A stretch of DNA of 28,063 nucleotides from Apostichopus parvimensis (lineage: Eukaryota > Echinodermata > Holothuroidea > Aspidochirotida > Stichopodidae): the NCBI GenBank assembly GCA_000934455.1, contig KN886985.1, forward strand, positions 54,787 to 82,849, written 5' to 3'. Below the pieces are notes generated by a model. It was not told the origin of the DNA, did not search any database, and saw only the letters and a list, made by a program, of their open reading frames with translations. Each line of letters starts with the position of its first letter. The stretch's first letter is position 1. The position numbers and the translations under genes were made by a program. Positions 10,501 through 20,254 of this stretch are shown in pieces.

Positions 10501-13500
10501 CCCACGGTAGCGGTTTGATGAAGCAAAATTGCTCGTAGTGCTGCATTAGCCCCTCCACTAAAGTATTTTTCCTCTCTAAAGAAAAACAACAAAAATATCA
10601 ATGACTGCCAATATTGTATAACGTTATGATATTATTAAAAGGAATGGTTTCAGTGAGCAAGAAATGTATATTTTACATTAAAACTTGGGTATGACAGGCA
10701 GGGATGTCATCAGCAATAAAATAAAACTGTTATGTCATAACCGTTATAAGTATGATACATGTAATATAAACGTATTGGTGATGCGCTATCTTTCGTAAAT
10801 GAATGTAATTCATTTCTTAAAAATAGAAAACCTCCTTTATTCATAATCTTCGTGTAGCTATGAAATCTCCTTGTTGCAATAATAGAGCAGCAAATTGTTT
10901 TTCTCCTTTCCAGTTTTAAAGATCGACTAGGATGTGAAAATTATATCGTACCTTCAAGGGATTTTTTCTTCTGCTTCGGTGGTTTCTGCATTTCCTGATA
11001 TAAAAACAGATATGGAATTTACTCAAACAAATGGATAAACAGGAACACATTGTGGAAACAGACGATGGAGTAATACAAATATAATGTCCTTCTTACCACG
11101 TAATCCCGAGCTGCGATCTGTATACCCGTACCTAAATAAACAAAAAATAAAATTTGGTCAATAAAATTATTGTTGCTTTGATATTTCAATACTCATTGTT
11201 AATATACAGAATAATTTACTGCAGCTTTGTGAAATGCATTATTTTTTATACGATTATATAAGGGGATATTCAACTGTCTACCTGCGGCTATTGCAAGATA
11301 ACACATGAACGACGGTAAAACGCAAGTGATGCACAAGGCCGTAGGTTGCTTGCATCCAGCAATAACATTCAGCCTCCGGTCATTCATAAACATAAATTTT
11401 CATCTGAAAATGTGACAAATTTTTGTAAACTTAAATGAAACATAACCAACAATGTTTCCAAACAGTCCAAAGAAGTTCTCTCCTTTTATTACAGTTATCA
11501 GTCTCAAGTTAAATGCGGAAGTAAAATAACAAGAATACAGAAATAGGCTATATTGTATATAGTACGCTGAACAACACCACGTTATACACTGATATCAGCC
11601 TGGATCTGACGCAAGGTATACTATACCTGCAGTTGTCCTTTCAACATGAAATTATGTTGTATCAGAACAGGAGTACAGTGCACTAACAATGTCACTATAT
11701 ATACACGTTCTTACTACAATCAACTGCAGTGGCGGCACAAAAATCCGAAGAAAGGCTGGCAAGTTTGAGGGGTGACAAGCAGCAGTTTGGGGGTAATTTC
11801 GAAATTACAAAGAGGGTACCTGAACAAATCACGAGAAAATTAAAAGTACTAGGGCACACGTCCTACCCACCGAACCCCCCATCTCACGCTTCATCTGTGA
11901 CCATTATTTAAATTTATGATTATTGAATTTTAACATGGAATTTAACATTGTGACAAAACTTGAATAACATAAACAGGGTCGTGCATTCACAAGTTGCCAA
12001 GAGGGGTTGATCGACTTAGCGACCGACTTGCAATGACTAGATGAGCAACTTTCCGATAAATAAACAAACGGCAACTTGCCTTATAATTACAATTTAACAC
12101 AGTTACTGGCTGCGATTGCATGACCCTCAAATGCTTTGGCACTATTAGATAGTTCTCATTCGTCCTGAATGAAAAGAATGCTTGAAATATTTTTAGCATT
12201 CTTGAGGTAAAAATCTACTGTTGGTGTCAACTAACATCATTATTTTCTTTGGATTATTGAACGTTATAAGGTCATTTCAAATGACCATACTTGCCCTTAC
12301 CTCCTCTTCGATAAAAATAGCAAGCAATGAGGACTAGCATCACGAGGACGATAACAATTCCAAGAACGACAAAGAGCCAGGCGACTTGACCTTTGGGGCT
12401 ACTCGTGGGTTCACTTGAAGGAGGCTCTTTGCATGTTCCTGAAATGACGTAATCAAGAGACCGAAGATTGTACATTGTACAGTCTTGCAAATACGGGTGG
12501 CCCGAGGGGAATATCAATTCAGACATATCTGAGAGCTACGCCTTTCCTGCGTTATCGGCCACAATTGCGTTATTATCCTAAACACGCTTTAAATGTGAAG
12601 TATAAAATCCTCTCCATACTGGTTTGTGCGCTGTCGCAATTACATTTATCATTAACCTTTTCCTCTGTATACCTGACAGAATAAAACTTTTATTGTTGTG
12701 AGGCACAACCCCTGGTTTATACACCTAATGTGATATTGTGTTTTTCGAAAATATTTGGTCTATAGGTTTGCTTCTCCAAGGACCTATAATTTCACTTTCG
12801 TTAAGGGTATACGTTTTGCCCTAATTGTGGATATAGTGAAATAAAGTGATGCATTTTCTTACTACACACATAGGTCTACCTGATGTGTGCAAGTTTATGG
12901 CCACTAAATACCATTAAGACATAACTATGCATGTCCCTTCGTTAAGAATGTTCTACAATATCCTGTGGTATGTTCACACCGTGTACGTAATTCAACTAAA
13001 CTGTAAAAACTAAGTCTTAATGAAGCTTTGTAATCCACACATTATATCTGTACAATCAACAGACGAATTGTAAACTGTAAAAGATGAGCATGGAAAGCGG
13101 TTCAATAAATTAGCAATACATTACTAATACTATTACAAATTTGCCAATCAGTATATTACGTTACCTGTCTTTATCCTAACAGTGCTGTAGTTAGGGTCAA
13201 GGAGAGAAACAAATGTAGTGTCTGACAAAGAAGCCATGCATCTGAAAGTAGCATCTGCTCCACAATCAGGTGTTGTGTATTGAATGGTTTTCTCAGTGTA
13301 CCATCTGTCATCCATTTCTTCATGAGTTTGCTCTTCTTTAGTGAAGCTAACTCCAGACTGATTAGTCACAATCCAGTCTACGTCCATCATTGGTCGAGAG
13401 CCACTCACATAACAAGTCAGTGATCCAGAAGTGGTAACGTTCAATTGACATCCGGTACAGGTCGATCCACATGCATCAATCAGTGGGCACGGAGGATCTG

Positions 13501-16500
13501 GTCGAACTGTAAAGAAGGATAATTGATATAAATGTCAGCATTGTATATTTATGAAGACCAAACTGGCAGCACATTTTAATAAATTAGTGAAGGAAGGAAA
13601 TGAGCCTGTGATAGTCAGTCACTCTATGTAATATATTTATAAGAAGAAAAAACATCTTCAAAGTATGTACCATACCAATTGGTACGAAAACAGCTTTATT
13701 CAAGCAAATGAAATGGACGTCATGTAGGTTTCTCCATAAAATGACAATGACAACAATTTATTTCCAGCAATTGTGTACAGTACATGAATATATAAACGAA
13801 TATTTTGATATACAATCTAGAGAGACAGGTACAAAGAAAGAGAAAACAACATTCACCATGATAATTTATATACAATATTTAAGCTATGCAAATGCATGGA
13901 AAAGGAGTAAAAAAAAGCGCAATGCTTATAGAATGTTTTCCCCATTTGAATATAATAAATATACACAGATTCTGGGGAGAAATTGGTGAAGGAAACAAAC
14001 TCCAAAACAAAAATTAAATAATATGAAAAATACTTCTACTAACTTAACTAACTTTAAGTATGGCAATAAAGCAAATTTTTTCGATACACATTGATGTGCT
14101 CAGAATCCCAGTAGGTGATTGTTACTTATATTCTGAGAGGGTGCATGCATACTAAGAGAGATGCTTGTGGGTAGCATACTCAAGGGTGATCAATAAAACC
14201 AATAAATAAAAACTATAAAGTGGATATCCAACGGGAATACAGTGAAACAGATACAACGTAAGTAACTATTTGTCAAAGAAAGCCGGAATTCCTTGTGGAA
14301 TCTCTATCGCAATCGAGGACACGTTCCCAAAATGCTACCCCTCCCCCCCCCCCCCCCCCCGTTCTCAAGACCCCATTATAGGAATCTGAACTATGACCCA
14401 CAGAGTGAAAGAAACGTGATTCCTCTTTCTGAGATGTATTTATATGATTAAAAATAGCCAGCAGACGCTATGAAAAGGCTACAACTTCCAATGGCAGGGT
14501 ACGTAATCGGATATACTTCTAGATGTAGACAGCTCTCATTATTAAGCAAATTGTAATGATTTACAACATTACTCGAATATTCACTGCAGTTAGTCTCAAC
14601 TGAGATATTCGGTCTCAAAATCGAGCTTCCGTACACCTCTTATAGAGAACGATCTTCCCAGGTCTGCCAAATTTATGGAAATTACCGGCCAAATCGGATT
14701 GCAACAAACCAAATGGTAAGGTGCTGATCTAATTTGGAATAAAACATCCGACAACGGCGTAAATAATTCATATAACCTGGAGCTGGTTACAATTACCACA
14801 AAAGGTGCAACCTGAAGCCGGCCCTCTTAAAAAAGATAAACTCTCCCGAGACGTAACGAAAAGTTACGTCAAAGGAGTCCCGTAATCAACAGAGAAAGCC
14901 CAAGTGTGCTATATCTAGGCGTCTAGAGCAGCCAAATATAAGACCAAATCACCCAGGACAAAGCCATGGTTGACTTTGGGTGAATATGATATTGGTTCTC
15001 ATTTAGTTGCTATGCCTCTCACTCCTCCCCAGCCCCAGTCAAAAAACTTATTCAAGTTTTGACGGTTTACCGGTTATTTATCGCACTGTAAATCGGTTAA
15101 CTATCTGAACATTAAACTAGTGATTGAAAAACCGAAGGGGTTTGCCCTGCTGTATTTGTGTTTCTGAGGCCGTCCATGTGTCAAAATTCTCTGCACTGAA
15201 ATGCTTCAAAGTGTGCCTATTTGTACAACTATTCTTCCCTCTGGAGGGGGGGGGGCGGCTAACATGTTTGATAAATTATAAAGAAAAACAATGACAATTT
15301 CATCTGAAGCGGCCTGGTGACATCATTCATTCCGCTGGTTTTAGAAACGTTTCCAAAACATAACAACACTTGAAAATCTATATTTTTAACATACAAAATG
15401 GTATGATGAGGATACGGTCTTCGCCTAAAATTTCAGATTTATTTAAACACTTTTGATAACAGTCATCCTAAGCCACCAGAACAAACACAAATCGCAGCTC
15501 TCCAACAACTAATTCTGTTATAATTACGTACTATAGTATGTATGCTTACTGTACACTTTCAGCTCTGTAGTCGCCGTAGCAAAATCATTGTCGTTGAAGT
15601 AAACTCTCACGGTGTATTTTCCTTCGTGCTTCAGTTGCGTATTGATTAATTTCAACGCAGTTTCGTTGGTAAACTCATACTCCCCTTGTTGGTATTCCCG
15701 TCCTCCGTAGGTACCATCTTCGAGTGTGAGTATCGGAAAGCTACTCGGATCTTCACCTTTAAACCAGTACACATCGAGTTGTTCACCGCTGACGTTACAG
15801 GCAATGACATACGGCTTGCCTAATTCGGCAAAATTCTGGTTGTCACAGCTAATGCTTTCGGATTCTAGAGTAACAAAGCAAACGATCAAATCATAACAAT
15901 AAATTGAATTTGTTATAAACTTAAATTGGTTATCTATAAATAGCTCAATTAAGTCTCATACAAAGCATGTAATATAGTATGATTATGACCAAGACAATGC
16001 TACACTTATCAACTTATTACCGTAAATCAATGTTAACAAAATATCAACTTGAGACAGTCATACAACTACTTTGATAAAAAATACACAACGCAAGGTACTG
16101 AATTGGGGAACAGGTAGATATTAAGACTGCTAAATATGGAACAAATAAGTAATGTTAAAGCATGGTGGAGACATTGAAGGTAAGTTTCAGTGCTTGAATG
16201 AGAATTAATGATGCAACTCTAGTTAATGATGTTAGTATATATTTCAAGAAATGTTGAGACATGATACTAACATAATGTCCAAATGTTCATAATAGTGTTC
16301 TTGCTATAACACTGCTACAACTAGATACATAAACATGTTATACTCTTTGCCTATTCTAATTACCAGACTTATTATCAGTGACTTAACTTTGAAATAGTTT
16401 ATATTGATTTTCTGTAATGATAATTATAATAATAACTTGTCTTATGTTGCGCAGAATCCAATAAAGGTTGTTCAATGCGCTTTTCAGATAATGAGAAAAC

Positions 16501-19373
16501 GAAAATATCTAATAACAATGTGAAACCAGGGGGAACCCCTTCCAGCGGTTACTTGCTTTTAAATATACTACATATTTATCACAAGAGTAATTTGCAAGCT
16601 AACCCTGGCTGAAGTTGATACTGCAGATGGAGAGCAGTAAAAATCTGAAAAAGGGTCAGTGCTTGCATAGTTTGATGACAGAGAATCGTGTGACATAATA
16701 CCACATCAATGAAAGAAAGACAGAGGGACAATTTATTTTGCATGCTCACTCTAACAACAAAGAACTTTGACGTCCACCCAAAATAATGTAGTTCTTGTAC
16801 TAACTATAAGAACGACACATGCCAAATATGAGCAATTTGATGTTACCTATCTTGGAATGTCGTGTTTAAAAGGTTTGTGTCATTAAGGCTTTACAGAGTG
16901 TGACCTTTGATGACCCCAAATAGCCTTTGAACTCTACCAAAAACAATTGGGGTCTTGTATTTATAATAGTGAGCCACATGCAAAATATGCGAGCCAATCA
17001 AATTTTCTATCCTGAGGCGTTGTGTTTACAAAGATTTCAAGTGTTGACCCTCGGCAGGCGCGTAGCCAAGGGGGTGTTTTGGGTGTTCAAACACCCCCCA
17101 TGGCCCAAGTGCCCCCCAAAAATATATGCAGAAAACACCAGTGACAGTAAATAGGAACATACATCGACATGATATTGGTCAATATGCAGAAGAGCGCAAG
17201 AAGGTGAGCGTAACTTCAGAGATACTCGCGCTAATCTAACACTACACATCATTTTATCAGATTGGACTTTCGTCTGTAACAATTTCTCTATCGTCACGAC
17301 TCACGTTACAGTATATGCCCAACTTATACAAACTCTAAATTATCGCACTAATGGGATTTTAGCTTTACTTTTAGTGAGACTCTAAGAGAACCGTGATACC
17401 AAATATGCCAAAATCGGGTTCCCAGTTTGCTTGTCAACAGACTTCTACAGTCCAAACGAAGGGGAACTCTATAGGTCCACAATTCCCTTGATCTTTTTAT
17501 CTCTGATTCCCCAAGTTATCCTTCTTACAGTTCAAACATTTGAGTTGAAGTTGAACCTAGTTGCTTGTAAATTATATATATTGAGAAAGGTATCTCTTTA
17601 GGTTCACATTTTCCTTGCATCAATAATTGAGTCTATATAGGATTACATTTTTCTGATGTGAATAGAACTATTCCACAAAATAATTATCAATATTCTTTTG
17701 CATGATTTGAGCTCAAACATTGCACCATTTTGCATCTAGAGGCCTTAAAATTCCATTTTTTCGGGGGACACCCCCTCCCCTTAGACCCCTCTCCCATGTC
17801 AGTCTCCAGCAAAACACCCCCCATGAACAAATCCTGGCTACGCGCCTGACCCTCGGTGACCTTATTTGAAGTCTGACCTACACCAAATTGCGCACAACTT
17901 TTAAACTACGTAAGGCTATCATACTATCCATACATAAGCTCGTTTGATTTTTAGGTACTAGAGATACAGCATTTGTTTTTGATATTTTCACATATTGCCC
18001 TCTGCTGACCCTAAATGACTTTTGACCTCCATCCAAAACAAAAGTTTTGTGCTTATTATAGGAAAGCAACATGCCAAATATGAGAAACTACATATGTTAC
18101 CTACCTTGAGATATCGTGTTTACAATCTAGGCAGTCACATACACACACAAACTTGACGGCAAGTAACCAAAAATGGGTACATCCATGAATATTAAGGATG
18201 TAAAATGCATCATGTATCTATACACTTACAATGTATTATCCAAGTAAATGTATAAAGCTAATTTTTAGAGATATTTGATTAAGAATGTTATGTTACCTGA
18301 TAAATATTCATGATATGCACACACAAACGAGGGTTGATTGCATGAATGTAGTGTGAGAAACATAATATGCCAAGGATGATAACCAAGAACATTGGTACTT
18401 GTCTTGTGTTTAAAACCCATTTCTTGGAATTTGAAGAAAATTAATGAAGTTAAGTTGGAGACGTCATGAAAATATGTTTAGTTTGTACCAACATCACTTT
18501 ACTAGTATGAACAAACTTGTATGCTAAGCTCCGCCCACTCATTGATATTTTTGAGATGAGAAACGATCAATATAGGGCACATCCACCTATCATGGGGTGT
18601 CTATCTATCAAGTATGACATTGATTCAACTTGTGGTTGTTGAGGTATCGAGTTTAAAATATGTTACTAACAATTTCCCATTAAGCCACACCCATACAAAA
18701 ATAATAATGAGGTAAACTTGTTGTTGCAAAGGACAGATACATATTATGTAGTTACATCACTTTACCAGGTATAAACTTATTTGGACATATGGTTGCAGAG
18801 ATATTGACATTTTAATATAATTATGGTAAGTCCCGCCCACTCATTAATATTCATGAGATGGGACCTGGAAACAATAGGGCACATTTACTCATCCTAGGGC
18901 ATCTAAATACCAAGTATGACATTGATTCAGCTTTTGTCTGTTGATATATATTGTTTACAAGCTAGCCGTGACGGTTACAAATGTTACTGAGCCTTCGGCA
19001 TTGTTACCACAATTACGTCAAAGCATCATCATTGCATCAGAGAAGGTACAATCATTTTAAATTTAATACATCCCATGTATTTAAGGGAGGATTAAGGTGG
19101 CCACCTTTTCTGACTTTAACGTGTTGAAACAAACTCAGTCGTTAGTTCCTATTTTATTTTTACACTTTTTGTTGGGGGGTGGGGGGTAAACCCTAGCGCA
19201 CATCTTCCTTAACCTGATAAATTTATCTGTAACCGTTACATATTGCGATATATCTGATAAAATGGTGTCAAGATAAGTTTCATTTCAACTTGAATTTCAG
19301 TACCTCCTTCACCAAAAGCTGATATTAAAAGTAAACCGAATATAACAACCGCTTTCGCTCCATTTCCAGTCAT
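7491..19373 (-). CDS. Gene B: transmembrane Ig-Ig-TM-NACHT receptor, complete model
   Basis: Nine exons join without a frame break: 19373-19304, 15864-15550, 13506-13165, 12438-12301, 11131-11097, 10994-10952, 10575-8309, 7878-7709, 7557-7491. Together they give 3447 nt, 1148 residues plus stop. Order: signal peptide (1-22), Ig1 (24-128), Ig2 (129-242), stalk and membrane helix (261-284), basic linker (286-314), NACHT NTPase (about 325-960) with Walker A at 391-396, Walker B at 469-477 and a Thr-Ser-Arg sensor at 573-575, helical part and short leucine-rich end (to 1148). This topology puts an ATP-binding oligomerisation module of the STAND class on the cytoplasmic side of a surface receptor. 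A role in ligand-triggered innate signalling is inferred from NACHT biology, not shown. The first four splice junctions are phase 1, as usual for Ig and signal-peptide modules. The alternative is a separate Ig receptor and a downstream NACHT gene mis-joined; the phase-compatible micro-exons between them and the absence of an upstream NACHT start favour one gene. Confidence 0.8.
7709..7878 (-). CDS. Gene B exon: short leucine-rich-like segment
   Basis: 170 nt, phase 0 to phase 2, acceptor TTACTTGTCTTCCAACAG and donor GTAAGC. The product includes CAIDFIKEIPTPSLKSL followed by FVSIITSL and ends KCPGILQ. The spacing of hydrophobic residues recalls one or two leucine-rich repeats of NLR proteins, but there is no full repeat series. 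It follows the NACHT exon in phase. Confidence 0.68.
8309..10575 (-). CDS. Gene B exon: NACHT NTPase, helical and winged-helix regions
   Basis: A single 2267-nt exon from acceptor TTTTTCTTTAG to a perfect donor GTAAGT. It opens with the conserved pre-NACHT segment (LMQHYEQFCFIKPLPWG, then HALYT). Walker A is ADLGYGKTT, with Ala where the first Gly of GxxGxGKT often stands; Walker B is VLLDGLDEL with the NACHT-type DGxDE; sensor 1 is WVTSRE. TPLLLIMII and FYHEFFQEFLAAQYV match the helical and winged-helix parts of NACHT proteins. Two unusual insertions are present: a 38-residue duplication between Walker B and the sensor, and about 160 charged residues before TPLLL. Key ATP-binding residues are intact, so nucleotide binding is expected. 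Antisense open frames at 9127-9686 are shadows. Confidence 0.92.
9839..10066 (-). repeat. Two 114-bp (38-codon) tandem repeats inside the NACHT domain
   Basis: Copies at 10066-9953 and 9952-9839 each begin Asn-Thr-Ser-Ser-Glu-Asn and share VNLL and LTV-N-L. By eye 21 of 38 residues are identical. Both are rich in Asn, Glu, Asp and Thr. They sit between Walker B and sensor 1, where ordinary NACHT domains have only a short loop. Confidence 0.85.
10952..10994 (-). CDS. Gene B micro-exon 2, basic linker before NACHT
   Basis: 43 nt, phase 0 to phase 1, acceptor TTTTTATATCAG and donor GTACGA. It encodes EMQKPPKQKKKSLE plus the first base of the next codon. The run of lysines is compatible with interaction with the inner membrane leaflet, or with a nuclear localisation signal if the protein were cleaved; both are inference. 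The next codon is completed as Glu by the NACHT exon. Confidence 0.66.
11097..11131 (-). CDS. Gene B micro-exon 1, juxtamembrane linker
   Basis: 35 nt between acceptor TTTGTTTATTTAG and donor GTAAGA. With the phase-1 base from the transmembrane exon it reads Gly-Thr-Gly-Ile-Gln-Ile-Ala-Ala-Arg-Asp-Tyr-Val and ends in phase 0. No stop arises, and it is needed in phase terms to reach the next exon. Short exons are hard to prove by eye; RNA evidence would settle it. Confidence 0.62.
11132..12300. other. Gene B intron with hAT-like terminus
   Basis: No exon was recognised between the transmembrane exon and micro-exon 1. CAGTGGCGGCACAA at 11729 resembles a hAT-type terminal repeat, and C/G-rich sequence follows to about 11890, but no matching right end was found. 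Probably an old transposon fragment. Confidence 0.35.
12301..12438 (-). CDS. Gene B exon: stalk and transmembrane helix
   Basis: 138 nt, phase 1-1, acceptor GTCATTTCAG and donor GTAAGG. It encodes a Pro/Ser/Thr-rich stalk (PPSSEPTSSP), then a strongly hydrophobic helix starting VAWLFVVLGIVIVLVML and stop-transfer residues Tyr-Phe-Tyr-Arg-Arg. If the donor is not used, the frame runs ten codons further to TGA at 12272-12274, which would make a receptor with almost no cytoplasmic part. Confidence 0.85.
13165..13506 (-). CDS. Gene B exon: Ig domain 2 with cysteine-rich start
   Basis: 342 nt, 114 codons, phase 1-1, acceptor CCTTCTTTACAG and donor GTAACG. Before the fold there is a cysteine cluster, CPLIDACGSTCTGC. 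The Ig core follows: LTCYVSG, VDWIV and ATFRCMAS give the expected Cys-Trp-Cys. Sequons NVT, NQS and NYS are present. Membrane-proximal position follows from its order before the transmembrane exon. Confidence 0.84.
13507..15549. other. Gene B intron between Ig1 and Ig2
   Basis: No exon was recognised. It contains a C-run of 18 (14343-14360) and a G-run of 10 (15246-15255), both prone to length error in sequencing. Open frames on either strand (13708-13989, 14448-14799) have no domain or splice support. Confidence 0.45.
15550..15864 (-). CDS. Gene B exon: Ig domain 1
   Basis: 315 nt, 105 codons, phase 1-1, acceptor CTCTAG and donor GTAAGC. Ig features are Cys in VIACNVSG, Trp in VYWFKG, and the F-strand motif EGKYTVRVY. 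The second canonical cysteine of the Tyr-x-Cys motif is replaced: the sequence is Tyr-Thr-Val. An extra Cys stands at the N-terminus (SISCDN). N-glycosylation sequons are NVS and NET. It is an outer domain and presumably takes part in recognition; the ligand is unknown. Confidence 0.82.
16750..18135. repeat. Degenerate tandem repeat of about 145-160 bp units, interrupted by a MITE
   Basis: About four units share the order: TGACC(T)TTGA start, CCAAAACAA-like block, a copy of ACATGCCAAATATGAG, and TCGTGTTTACAA-like end. The anchor ACATGCCAAATATGAG or a variant lies at about 16816, 16976 and 18068. Removing the 794-bp MITE and one 8-bp target copy leaves the last two anchors about two unit lengths apart. 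The array lies in the first intron of the gene B coding region. Confidence 0.55.
17055..17848. mobile_element. hAT-like MITE with perfect 8-bp target duplication
   Basis: The ends are CAGGCGCGTAGCCA (17055) and its reverse complement TGGCTACGCGCCTG (ending 17848). Both sides carry the identical octamer ACCCTCGG (17047-17054 and 17849-17856). An 8-bp target duplication with CAGG ends is the signature of hAT-superfamily insertion. The 794-bp interior has no transposase, so it is non-autonomous. The perfect duplication indicates a younger insertion than the element at 6032. Confidence 0.85.
18470..18975. repeat. Two copies of a repeat about 300 bp apart
   Basis: Segments near 18525-18662 and 18827-18975 share TAAG-TCC(C)GCCCACTCATT-ATAT, GAGATG, ATAGGGCACAT and AAGTATGACATTGATTCA. 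Each copy is preceded by a related ACATCACTTTAC stretch. Likely remnants of a dispersed or tandem non-coding repeat in the first coding intron of gene B. Confidence 0.6.
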
Positions 19374-19387
19374 CGTGATTATAAAAT
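19304..19387 (-). CDS. Gene B exon with start codon and signal peptide
   Basis: The minus strand has an acceptor (TTTATTTCAG) before 19387, a 14-nt 5' UTR piece, then ATG at 19373. The 23 full codons have a short basic n-region (Lys-7), hydrophobic core VVIFGLLLISAF and small residues before the exon end: a textbook eukaryotic signal peptide. The donor GTACTG follows 19304, leaving phase 1. The acceptor implies at least one further 5' UTR exon upstream, which I could not locate. Confidence 0.78.
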
Positions 19388-20050
19388 CTGAAATAAAAAA
19401 AAGATAAAAAAAAGAGGGTTAAATATTTTAACTTAATAGGAATGTAGCGAGTATGTTATTTAAGACAGAACAGCGACAACCCACCCTTTTTCTGCACCTC
19501 AAATACCGTTTTCTTAAATCCATGTGAATAATATCTTTCCAGTTTATTTAACATAAAAGGGGCATTCTTTTCAAATTATACAAAGGTATATCGTAAAACG
19601 TTACTAGCCACATATAACATACCAGTAAGCCTACTAATACATAATCCAGCTGCTGGAGAGATACAGCAAAGATGCTGCACCTAAGGAAGAAACTGAGGCA
19701 CTGAGTCTATTGAGGCAGGTCACTTCTCTAGAATTAGGGATCAATGTAGTAAGATACTGAAAGAGTAAACTCTCCCCGCTCTCAAGGTTGGAATAAATGT
19801 GTCATTTAACAATTAGAGGAGAAAGAGACGGGCTTGTAAATGAGTTGATGAAATTTCAGAAGATGACCTAGAGAAGAAATTTCGTGTTGAAATATTCAAT
19901 GCTGAAATATTGAAGTCACCACTGTGAGTTGGAGTTGAAACTAATTGATTAGCATTATGATATTGTCAGGGCCTACTAGAGGACGCAGTGCCTGAGTAGA
20001 CGCAGATAGTGACGATCTTTGAAAGTACAGAAATTGGAGAAGATGGACAC
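19388..20050. other. Upstream intron or 5' region of gene B
   Basis: No coding signal. The acceptor at 19388-19389 on the minus strand shows that a 5' UTR intron starts here going upstream, but the matching donor and first exon were not identified. Confidence 0.4.
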
Positions 20051-20254
20051 TTTTCTTTATTAGGCTAACCATGCTAACATGATTAGTTCATTAAAAATAA
20101 AAAGTACAATTTGTAAGTTATTGTGTATATGGCTTTCAAAACCAAAATTAAAATTTTCTTTATAAGGCTAACCATGTTAACATGATTAGTTCATTAAAAA
20201 TAAAAAGTACAATTTGTAAGTTATTGTGTATATGGCTTACAAAACCAAAATTAA
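20051..20254. repeat. Tandem duplication of a 103-bp segment
   Basis: Copies at 20051-20153 and 20154-20254 both begin TTTTCTTTAT and contain AGGCTAACCATG and GATTAGTTCATTAAAAATAA. Only a few substitutions separate them (for example TTAGG/TAAGG, GCTAAC/GTTAAC, CTTTC/CTTAC), so the duplication is recent. No coding content. Confidence 0.9.

Noticed and set aside
13708-13989. 93-codon + strand frame
   Set aside because: Lies in a gene B intron on the opposite strand, A-rich, with no domain.
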